Below are positions 47,176-55,000 of a DNA stretch of 55,000 bases, one piece after another. Every line of letters begins with the position of its first letter. Position 1 is the stretch's first letter. The stretch is taken from positions 1-55,000 of the forward strand of contig JAHBMJ010005869.1 of assembly GCA_018398765.1 (NCBI GenBank). Direction: 5' to 3'. The position numbers were made by a program, and so were the translations under genes. Source of the stretch: Chromera velia (taxonomy: Eukaryota; Sar; Chromeraceae). The notes under the pieces were generated by a model, which saw only the letters and a list, made by a program, of their open reading frames with translations, did no database searches and was not told where the DNA came from.

Positions 47176-48616
47176 CCATCTACACACCGCAAACGTAGCA
47201 CGCGTCTGTGTGCAGTGTCTCCTCTTGATCGGATCCTTTCCAGGATCAGAGCCAAGGACATGACCTCCATGGAGAGTCGCAATTGGATTCGTGTGAAAGA
47301 GGTACTGGCGATTCTTCCCACGGTAAGTCGTTTGGGCTAGAGAGGCCTCCATATCTGGAAAGGGGGGAGTGTGAGACAGACGGTGGGATGGAATGAAGGG
47401 TTCCTTGCGAGTTCAACGCTTGATGAGCTGCACTGGTCTCTCGTCGAATTCGTCTGTTGCATCTCCCGGAAAGCCGGGGGGGAATGGCTTGCATGCATTT
47501 GTAACATTTGTTCATCTCTTTAAAGAAACAAATCTAGCTGTCTGCATGTATGTATTTGCCCATCTGTATTCTCGCATGCTTTAATTTTTTTTCAGGTCCG
47601 CGGGGTCTTTCTTAAGTTCAAGCAGGGAGAGTGGGTAGCCCACACGCATAGCTTCAGCCAGGATGGGTGTGCACTAAATCTCCACGCGTTCAAGGCGACT
47701 TTCCGACGTAAGTCAGCAAAAAGTCATCTGCAAGACCGGCCGTAAGTTTGTGCTGGCCATGTCGGGCCATGTACGTATCCACGCGACAAATATATGCACA
47801 ATTCTCTGCACAGCATGCAGACCGCTCATATTCTTGCAGACAAGGACCATGGCAGGCAGGTAGACGGGACGGCAGTAAATACACAGACAGACAGAGACAC
47901 GGATAGACACACAGACAGACATACAGACAGTCTGAGACAGACAGGCAGACAGACAAACAGGCAGACAGACAAACAGGCAGACAGACAGATTTTTGCCTAC
48001 GGCGTCTTTTCGCCTTCCTCGAGTTCTGCAAAGTGTGTAGCGAGGCCTGAGGAAGAAATTGGGGGTGTTTTGAAAGCTGTCCATGCCACTTCACCTGTCG
48101 GATTCGAATGCCAAAAGGCGTCGGACTCCTGGCAGTTCCTGTCCGTCCATGCATATTCGCACAATGCCCTCCATGCATGTACCGGCATGTCGGCATGTAC
48201 CCAGGTGGGGATCTTCTCTGCGTATCCTACGGTCGCATACAGATTGGAACATGAACATGGCATACCCAGTGTTGCATGGGAAACCCATCATCAGTTCTAT
48301 CATTTTATGTGCAGAGCTTCAGAATCCGAAGGTCACTGAAATGGGCCCCCCCGAGCCAACGTTCCTAGGTTGGCCTGAATGAAAAGATTCGAATTGTTGC
48401 GTTTGCATAGTAAAAGTTATTGAACCGCAGCACAGAAAACCTTGACACGTCGAAAATCACTGTTTTATGTAGACGTACACTGCTGTTGACTTTGTTTTTT
48501 CTGCCTCGTTCTTCGTGGCCAAACGGCAAACGATTGTTTCCATCAGATTTGCCGTTCTCTAAGCCTCTCTCTCTGTTTGTGTGTGTATGTGTTTCAGGGT
48601 GTATGAATGCGTGTGA

Positions 48617-48680
<64 letters not shown>

Positions 48681-49968
48681 TTGTGTATGTGAATATGCCT
48701 GTACCAAGCCGTCTACCTGTCTGAATATCCGCTCTCTGTCTAGCTCTCTGTGTGCTTATGCTACTTCGTGTCTCTCTCCTCCGGTGCAGACGCGTGGAAA
48801 GTGGCCATACAGGAGCGTGCCAAAATGGAGGCTTGGGAGAAGGCTGCCGCTTCTGGGTGGAGCGAACCCAGAATCGCTTGTATTGGTGAGTCTTGCTTTC
48901 TTTATTGAAGTCTTTTCAGTGGATCATTTCTCGTCTAATGCATGATCAAGATCTTGCGATGATGGTGGTCGTGTAAGTAGGGCTCTTCATGCGCCAGCGT
49001 TCAATGGGGGGAATTATTTATTGGTTCTTCTTTTGTGATGATGCCTGCATGGGGCTTTCGATTTGTCAACCTTTCTTAACTTTTTTGCATGTTTATTTCT
49101 CCTTGCTTTCTGTTCATTCGGGTATCATTGGATCATTGGGGTGAACTGGAGGAAAAGAGAGGAGAGGTCAGAATGCCTCGTTTATTCTGGATTCCGAAGT
49201 GCATCTCCATACAAAAAGAAGGCAAGGAGGTTAAAAAACATCGGCTTGGCTGTCGTCTTGATCCACATCATGTTTGCTCACTTCTACGGTACCTGTTTTG
49301 CGAGTGGAATCGCAGGCCTGTCAATGGCTCACTCTGGAATCGGGTCGGCATCGGTACGTGCAGATCCAGCGGGAATCGGGTCGGCGTCGGCACGTGCAGA
49401 TCCAGCGGGAATCGGGTCGGCGTCGGCACGTGCAGATCCAGTGGGAATCGGGTCGGCGTCGGCACGTGCAGAGGGACCGGAGACAAGGTCAGACAGTCAC
49501 CGACAGCTGTCATCTGACGTGCTTTTCTTTTCTTCACTCAGAGAACGTGATCACAGGAAAAACGAGAGAGGGCCTAGAAGATGCATGGGTGAGCGGGAGA
49601 TGTGTACAGCTGTAGACGTGCGACTTGAGGTGTTAAAAAACTAAGAAGAAAACGGATGGGGAACCTGATTGATTAGCGCACCCTCAGAGTGTTTCTCTCA
49701 TGAGAAGCAATGCTTTTCGGCAGAGTCCTGATTACTTTTTGCATGCCAACCCCTATATGCAGACGTCCACAAAGCAACCGTTCGCAGCGATGAGCAAAAG
49801 CAACTACAAACGAGACGAAACAGATCCATAAGGTGCTCTTTTCCTCTTTTGTTGCCTGGGTCTGCAGCTGTTTTATGCCTTCTTGATTTATTGTTTCTGC
49901 AGCGACCCGCAATACAACCGCCACGCCGCACCGAACCAGAGAAAGCGCAAAGCAAAGCAGTGAAGTAA
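41282..49968 (+). CDS. Putative transcription factor with two AP2-like domains (ApiAP2-type)
   Basis: About 15 exons: 41282-41482, 43685-43750, 44483-44545, 45014-45071, 45580-45684, 45954-46009, 46095-46160, 46317-46415, 46702-46759 (tentative), 46823-46882 (tentative), 47216-47322, 47596-47707, 48790-48885, 49542-49588, 49903-49968. The product has about 420 residues. Domain 1 (about 111-165) starts VLGVNFDKAKRCWTVRSLPG, then EFCVDDFGALAFSKSRRLAV. Domain 2 starts VRGVFLKFKQGEWVAHTHSF and ends LHAFKATFRHAWKVAIQERA. The G-V-x-F-x-x-x-x-x-x-W start, the F-x-V/H-x-F strand and the closing Ala/Arg-rich helix are the AP2 pattern. A nuclear, sequence-specific DNA-binding role is inference. Problems: frame phase does not close between 46415 and 46823 (an A12 run at 46731-46742 may hide an indel), and the last exon has two possible frames. 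The start ATG at 41282 is the first in frame. Confidence 0.65.
41812..43200 (+). repeat. 1.4-kb TTC/TGC intronic repeat with higher-order units
   Basis: The first intron of the AP2-type gene holds an imperfect (TTC)n/(TGC)n array, with CCTCGTCTTCTT and CTTTTGCTACTTCTTCTGC variants. A composite unit (CCTCG blocks, then CTTCCGCTTCTGC, then TTTTGCTAC, then GCTCCTGCTGC) recurs at about 41985-42215, 42350-42535 and 42650-42855. Near 43070-43150 it shifts to TTTCTGC and CTTCTGC units. Open frames across it on both strands (668 and 362 residues) are low-complexity artefacts. Confidence 0.9.
44628..44774 (+). repeat. Intronic CT / TTTCTG / TG microsatellites
   Basis: In the intron after the third exon of the AP2-type gene: (CT)n with two TCGATCCGTTTCTGTTTCTG modules and a (TG)n end. 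Related intronic tracts in this gene: 43995-44076 (CT), 46985-47085 (TCTCGC), 47130-47174 (TG), 47875-47992 (GACA/GGCA) and 48619-48680 (TG). Confidence 0.85.
49335..49472 (+). repeat. 36-bp minisatellite, nearly four copies, in an AP2-gene intron
   Basis: Units start at 49335, 49371, 49407 and 49443, each close to GGGAATCGGGTCGGCGTCGG followed by CACGTGCAGATCCAGC. The length is divisible by three and each unit contains GTGCAG, which is acceptor-like, so the array could supply repeated alternative 3' splice sites. It is placed in the intron between 48885 and 49542. Confidence 0.8.
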
Positions 49969-50930
49969 AAGGTCGGTTTGCACCCTTGCCTTTCCTAAGT
50001 TTCCCTCTCGTCCCTTCCGTCTCTTCCCTCGGAGGGGGGGGGGGAGGAGCTCCTTCCTGCTGGTGCGGAGTAGACACGAGGTCAGCTGATTTTTTTAGGG
50101 CTTCTTCAGTCGGTCGGTCATGCAGTCAGTACTGCAATACTTATTTTTGGACGATTGTTTCTCTCTCAGTTATACAGATGGCCAGTAATTTAGTCCCAGT
50201 TGGGCTCGGTGGCTTATTTCAAATTGTCGGTCGATCATGGATGCATACAAAAAAAACATGAAGTCGTTGTCCTCTTTAGCTTTGAGTCTCTTTGCAGGGT
50301 TTGACGAAAAAGAACGGACATTCTCATTGCGGTGGGTTTGTTGTTCTATTTCGTGTTTGCCTTTTTCTCGCTCTCAAACAACAAATCAGTCGAGGCTCAC
50401 TGCACTAGCTGAGCAGAGGCGTGAGCGCGGTCCTTGAGAGGGCAGACTGAGAGTGAATCGATGCAACTTATTTCGTTTTTTGAAGCTTGAGAGTCACTTT
50501 TGCGTTGGTTGAGCAGATCAGTGGGGGGAGTAAGGGGGCAGGCGGGCGCCACAAAGATAGAGAGCTAGACCGAATTATGTGAGAAACAAAAGCTTCTGAT
50601 TTGCACGTGGAAGGTCTTGTGGGGAGGCGACGAAAGCAAACGAGCTTCCCAGAGAGAATGTGAACTCGACGGGAGAAGCATTGACAAGAGCTGCAAACGT
50701 TGGGGGAGGTGCAAATGGAAGCTGGAAGAGGACCTCGCGTGAAGGAAATGGAAAGGGAAACAGAAAGTTTGACAGACTCCTCGAGGAGGGAGGGTGACAC
50801 TGATTGATAAGGGACCCAGAGGAGAGTGCGAAATTAACGGAAAGAGACAAAAAATTTACAATGGGCACGAACTTTGAGGGAGGGAAAGGTGGGAAAGAGA
50901 CAGGTTTAGATGAGGCCACGGAGGAAGAGA
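49969..50930. other. Spacer after the AP2-type gene, nothing recognised
   Basis: No gene seen. A run of ten G lies near 50034-50043. Sequence from about 50450 is GA-rich on the plus strand. Confidence 0.4.
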
Positions 50931-50932
50931 GT

Positions 50933-51131
50933 GAGTGAGTGAAAGAGTGAGTGAGTGAGTGAGTGAGTGAGTAAGTGAGTGAGTGAGTCACCATGAGTGA
51001 GTGAGTCACTGTGAGTGAGTGAGTGAGTGAGTGAGTGAGTGAGTGAGTCACTGTGTGTGAGTGAGTGAGTGAGTGAGTGAGTGAGTAAGTCACTGTGAGT
51101 GAGTGAGTGAGTGAGTGAGTGAGTGAGTGAG
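50933..51131 (+). repeat. GAGT tetranucleotide array with 32-50-bp higher-order spacing
   Basis: (GAGT)n with phase breaks at CACCATGAGT and CACTGTGAGT/TGTG interruptions near 50987, 51007, 51047 and 51090. The array is non-coding; Thr/His/Ser/Leu open frames on the minus strand come from the repeat. Confidence 0.9.
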
Positions 51132-51298
51132 ACAGGGAGGGAGGGAGGGAAAGGAGGGAAGGAGAGAGCGAGAGCGGGAATTAAGGAGAGAATCGATAAG
51201 TGAAGCGTAGAGGGAGGATCGCGGGGAGGGAATGACGGTGAGTCGGGAAATGGAAAACGAATTTTAATTTGAAGGAGAGGGGTGAAAGGGAGAAGCAT

Positions 51299-51515
51299 GG
51301 AGAGTCCAAGAGATACTCGAAGAAGGATAGAAGAATGGAGAGTCCAAGAGACACTCAAAGAAGGATAGAAGAATGGAGAGTCCAAGAGACACTCAAAGAA
51401 GGATAGAAGAATGGAGAGTCCAAGAGACACTCAAAGAGGGATAGAAGAATGAAGAGTGCAAGAGACACTCAAAGAAGGATAGAAGAATGGAGAGTGCGAG
51501 AGACACTCAAAGAAC
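51299..51515 (+). repeat. 38-bp minisatellite, about 5.5 copies
   Basis: Unit GGAGAGTCCAAGAGACACTC then AAAGAAGGATAGAAGAAT, starting at 51299 and 51337 and repeating every 38 bp to about 51515 with few mismatches. It lies in purine-rich spacer between the AP2-type gene and the window end. Confidence 0.9.
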
Positions 51516-52440
51516 AATCAAAGACGACGAGGAATCGCCATGAAAAAAAAAGAGGTGCAGAGTAGGAAGAGCAGAATACTCTAATTAAGTGCGCGTGTTT
51601 TCCTTTTTTTTTGTTGCATCAATCCACCATAGTGGACGTGGCTGCACGGCAACGGAGCAATCTCGTTTCCACGGTCACAGGTGTCAGGAAATTGTTCGTA
51701 ATTTTCAGACAGCAGAGGGAAATCACGTTCCCGTGCTCCATACATTGCTCATACATGAATGTGCTTCCAGCTGTCGGATGCTCTTTGCTTCCGTTCGGAA
51801 ATCGAATAAGGCTCGGAACAACTCTGTTTGCATGCCTTAAACTCCCTGTTTTCTTTTGTGGTCTTCCCTGTTTGTCCCTCCCCCTGTGTGTGCATGTGCG
51901 TGCATGACGGACCTCTGACGGTGCCCCGGGCAGGATCTCCAGAACCCCCTCCCTCCCTCCCTCCCTCCCTCCCTTCCTCCCTCCCTCCCAACAGTTGCGT
52001 CTTTCTGTTTGCCCTTTCCAGTGTTTTTTTTTCCTTCTCTTTTTGCCTTCTACGGTAGGGTGACAGCCGATGCATCTGTCATGGTGCATGCAGGAACGTG
52101 ATCATCACTTGATGATGGACATACTTGCGCTAAACTATACCACCCCCCACCGCCCCTGCACAAATCTTGAATTTCGGCTTTCAGTACCTCTCAGCAGCGA
52201 CTACTTCTTCAGTCTCCCCTGTCAGAGGGAGTTATTAAATCACAGTCACAAGCATCTGGAAGGGATTGATGCAAGTCAGCTCTCTGATAAAAGGTCATAA
52301 AGTTGACATAAACCTTGTGAGAGTTCCTCTTATGTTTGTAGGACCAGTTTATATGGCTTATGACACTATTACTACCCCCCCGACACTCTAAGCTGCTCTT
52401 AAAAACATTTTTCAAGATTTTTTTTTTTCAGCGGCATTTA
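51516..52440. other. Spacer, no gene recognised
   Basis: Mixed sequence with a (CCCT)n run at 51945-51990 and a T run at 52417-52429. No coding signature convinced me. Confidence 0.4.
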
Positions 52441-52477
52441 ATTTCAAGTTAGGATTTTTGAGCGGCGGCACCGTTTC

Positions 52478-52795
52478 GTGCCGTCTAGTGCCGCCAAAAT
52501 TTATTCTACTGTACGCGTATGTGCCCCACTGTTGCGTTACCTTTACAGAGCACCGGAATGCATGGATGCTCCTGTGGGCAACTGCGTCCCAGAGTCTTTT
52601 ACTGTCCTTCTCGACATCGCAAAGGAGCATACAGCAGCTCAAAAAAGAGACAAGCAACAGAAAGAGAGACTGGAACGGTGCGGGGCTCGGGGTCTTTGTG
52701 TGGCTGCCTATAGGGGCGCCCATCAGGACTATTGTGAGCTTTGTCATCTCGATAACTTTGTATATTCCGGCCCTGAAGACTCAGACAGTGAATGA
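52478..52795 (+). CDS. Possible small ORF or remnant, unrecognised
   Basis: The frame open to the TGA at 52793-52795 reads like protein: LLRYLYRAPECMDAPVGNC, then ESFTVLLDIAKEHTAAQKRD, then AYRGAHQDYCELCHLDNF and an acidic end GPEDSDSE. It begins without an ATG; the first in-frame ATG is 52562. It is flanked on both sides by related sequence (GGATTTTTGAGCGGC at 52452-52466 and 53147-53161), which suggests that it lies within a repeated element. A missing upstream exon or mobile-element remnant is as likely as a gene. Confidence 0.3.
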   Translation: MPSSAAKIYSTVRVCAPLLRYLYRAPECMDAPVGNCVPESFTVLLDIAKEHTAAQKRDKQQKERLERCGARGLCVAAYRGAHQDYCELCHLDNFVYSGPEDSDSE

Positions 52796-52922
52796 TGCGT
52801 TAGCTTGAATGTTGTATGCATTAGCATGCATGAATGAATGCTTACAATTCATACATCACTGCTGAAATCACAGAAAGTGTCGCTAGCTTTTTTTTATTTT
52901 TTTTAAACATATAAGCCTTCCA

Positions 52923-53145
52923 TGCGGCGTAGCTTTTTAAGACATAGGCTCTATTTGTAGCATAGTTTTTCAAGATTTAGGCTCGATCTGCTTGCGGTGT
53001 AGCTTTTCAAGACATAGGCTCTGCTTGCGGCATAGCTTTTCAAGACATAGGCCGTGCCTGCGGCACAGCTTTTCAAGAGATAGGCAGCGCTTGCGGCGCG
53101 GCTTTTCAAGACATAAGCCGCGCCTGCGGCGTTGCCTTTCAAGAG
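52923..53145 (-). repeat. 33-bp tandem repeat, about 6.6 copies, with 11-residue coding periodicity
   Basis: Units of 33 bp (TGCGGCATAGCTTTTCAAGA then CATAGGCCGTGCC) start at 52923, 52956, 52993, 53026, 53059, 53092 and 53125, with 4 extra bases before the third. Because 33 is a multiple of 3, the minus strand is open across the whole array in two frames, giving 11-residue repeats such as AASRAYVLKSY or RRHGLCLEKLC. No start, stop or flanking exon supports a gene. Confidence 0.85.
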
Positions 53146-53178
53146 TGGATTTTTGAGCGGCATAAAATTTCAAGTAGC

Positions 53179-53926
53179 CTTGAGTGTCAGGGGGATAACT
53201 ATTATAACCCTTAATTCAGAAATATTTGAAAAAAAACTAAGAATGCATATAGGCATGTCGACCTGCTTCGACATGCTTTTGTGCTTTCGTTTTTTTTTCT
53301 GATTGTGTACACTTTCTTATTCAAAAACGAAAAAAGGCATGCACTTATGTTATGTGCTCTACTAATATGCTCTATGCTGAGGTATGCTGAGGTGTTAAAA
53401 GTTATTTTGTTAGTTACCACTAGAGTTAACATACTAGTCGTTCGAAAAGGGTGTTCTTCAAAATTTAAGGGTAATTTTCAAACATAAACACACACACATA
53501 CAAAATATAGCCTCTAAGGCAAATTTATATTTTTTTTTTTGATGATGATAGATGATGATCCCGATCATGTATGCAAGATGTAACAACACTATTTGCAAGA
53601 GCTTGGAACACGTAAACAACAGTTGTATAACAGTGCAACAACATTTATTTATCATTAAAACAAAGAAATAATGACATAAAAACACTTAAACAATAGTAAA
53701 CAATAGCTCAAACAACATACTTTTGTGTCTGACATTACAAGAAAAAATAAAAAAACGAAAATCATTTTTTTTTTTTTTTGTTAATTACCGCTAATTCAAA
53801 ATATAATTTAATAGACTGCTAGATAAACTGTCTTTTCTTCCAAACCGTCAGATTTATTCTTAATGCCGCCATGGCGCCGCCTAATGTGCTCAATATGTGT
53901 GCCGTAGAGTCGAAAGTGCATGCTCC
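53179..53926. other. AT-rich spacer
   Basis: AT-rich with homopolymer runs and an irregular GATGAT block at 53540-53557. Nothing recognised. Confidence 0.4.
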
Positions 53927-53968
53927 CGCCCCCACCCCCACCCCCGCTAACCCCCACCCCCACCCATG
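53924..53968 (-). other. Potential G-quadruplex
   Basis: The minus strand has seven runs of three or more G separated by one to six bases (C runs on the plus strand between 53927 and 53965). This fits the standard quadruplex pattern and lies about 650 bp upstream of the HLIP-like gene. A GGTGCCG repeat follows on the plus strand at 53992-54014. Confidence 0.5.
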
Positions 53969-54164
53969 CAGCTTTCGATCGGTATCCGTGCGGTGCCGGG
54001 TGCCGGGTGCCGGGTCTTCAATTAAGGACATTTTCATTGATCACTTTTGGGGGCCCTCGCACACAGTGTCTACCGTAAGTCTACCACGTCGTTCCGGGGC
54101 CATGCATAGTATGCATATGGACGTCTTTAATTTTTTTCGTCTCCAACAAGTCTCCAACATCTGA

Positions 54165-54613
54165 TGTACTCCGTGCGAATGGCCCGGAAAGCGAAATTAA
54201 CTTTAGACTTGGAATTAACTGGAGTTGGAAGTGCTCGAGTTTTGTTAAGTGCCCTCTCAGCGATATTTCCGGCGCAATGATGAAAATTGCGTGCGTCATG
54301 CAGTTTTTCAATCGGAGATTCAGCACGTACGTCGGCCTCCCACCTCAACTCTTTGTAAGTGCCCCTCAGCTATACGCTTTCCGGGCCATCGTCCAGGCTG
54401 GCAATTAAATGCTGCATGGCAACTGCTTCACTGCATGGTTGCCCATTGCTCATCCAACCCAGCACACCCCGTCACATTCCACAGCTTTTGTCAGCTAGAC
54501 GTGGCGAATTAGCCTGCAAGTGAAAAGCAAATTAGGTTCCGATGGAATTGTAAGTTACCTTGTTGTTGTGTGATCGCTTCTTCTGTTACAAGAATCTTCG
54601 GAGGCACACAAAG
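54165..54613. other. Upstream region of the HLIP-like gene
   Basis: No coding feature recognised. It should contain promoter and 5' UTR sequence for the gene at 54614, but I see no motif strong enough to name. Confidence 0.4.
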
Positions 54614-55000
54614 ATGGCACGTCTGGTCTTGTTTGCCGTTTTCCTTGCCACGGGTTTGACGCAGAGTCTGGCCTTTCTTCCTGGCCCTGCGCGTCCTCTT
54701 CTGACGAGGTCATCACGCAAACTGGAAACAAACCCCCTGGTCACCTCGGTACGCTCTTTGGCCTTCTTTTGCCCGTCTCCTTTCTTCACCTTGTTTCTTT
54801 GGTCTGACTCTGTACGTGAATCTTCTGTGAGTGCAGGCCCTGAAGCCGAGAAGTGAGTACGAACAGAAGTGGAAGCTTGGCCCCGAAGCGAGCGAGGAGC
54901 CTTTGATCGGATTTCACAATTGGCCTGAGAAGATCAATGGGCGTCTTGCCATGATGGGGTTCGTTGGTTTGTTGGCCTTTGAGCTGGTGACTCAGAAACC
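54614..55000 (+). CDS. One-helix (HLIP/ELIP-type) chlorophyll-binding-like protein, plastid-targeted, partial
   Basis: Exon 1 is 54614-54748 and exon 2 starts at 54837 (phase 0) and runs off the window. Residues 1-20 (MARLVLFAVFLATGLTQSLA) form a signal peptide. The predicted cut is just before F21, followed by a Pro/Ser/Arg-rich transit-like stretch, the bipartite leader of complex red plastids. The mature part leads to EKINGRLAMMGFVGLLAFEL, the ExxNGRxAMxGF motif of light-harvesting-superfamily helices as in HLIPs, OHPs and ELIPs. Such proteins sit in thylakoids and take part in photoprotection or photosystem assembly. The motif position so close to the N-terminus of the mature protein fits a small one-helix protein, but further helices could follow beyond the window. 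Confidence 0.85.

Noticed and set aside
49335-49472. CRISPR-like regular repeats
   Set aside because: The repeats are head-to-tail with no unique spacers, and the sequence is eukaryotic. The same applies to the 33-, 36- and 38-bp arrays.

Overview
This window looks like nuclear DNA of a photosynthetic protist, most likely an alveolate of the chromerid type (Chromera-like). That assignment is inference. It rests on four things: dense spliceosomal introns (about 60, nearly all GT-AG with TGCAG 3' ends); a plastid-type one-helix light-harvesting-like protein whose leader is a signal peptide cleaved before Phe, the mark of a complex red plastid; a gene with two AP2-type DNA-binding domains resembling apicomplexan/chromerid ApiAP2 regulators; and non-LTR retrotransposon debris, microsatellites and minisatellites in the spacers and introns. 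I see no bacterial-style operon, CRISPR array, rRNA or tRNA.

Layout. 1-2770: AT/GC-mixed spacer with many TGCATGCA palindromes. 2771-25796 (+): one gene of about 40 exons for a polycystin (PKD2)-like cation channel of about 2,350 residues. The loop between its first and second membrane segments has grown to about 1,470 residues and carries two LamG/ConA-like modules, a ShK-like cysteine module and an unrecognised beta-rich region. A 610-bp segment of this gene is duplicated exactly across a single N, almost certainly an assembly artefact. 25797-29330: spacer with a coiled-coil ORF fragment, ATTC repeats and a 203-bp MITE-like element. 29331-33022 (-): a multi-exon gene for a protein of unknown function with a clear conserved core. 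33818-35356 (+): a two-exon phytanoyl-CoA dioxygenase-family enzyme. 35357-41281: spacer with a 0.9-kb polypurine tract and two degenerate, related non-LTR retrotransposon 3' ends, one interrupted by a 575-bp insertion. 41282-49968 (+): the two-AP2-domain gene, whose first intron holds about 1.4 kb of TTC/TGC repeat. 49969-54613: spacer with three tandem-repeat arrays, a possible small ORF and a potential G-quadruplex. 54614-55000 (+): the 5' part of the one-helix (HLIP-like) protein gene, cut by the window edge.

The genes do not form an obvious pathway. They are a channel/receptor, an unknown protein, a 2-oxoglutarate dioxygenase, a putative transcription factor and a plastid protein. Exon models were built by hand, matching reading frame and splice phase across each junction. 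Most polycystin junctions, all the internal junctions of the minus-strand gene and both AP2 domains are well supported by phase. The weak points are the polycystin first exon and exon 19/20 join, the 5' end of the minus-strand gene, and the AP2 gene between 46416 and 47215.
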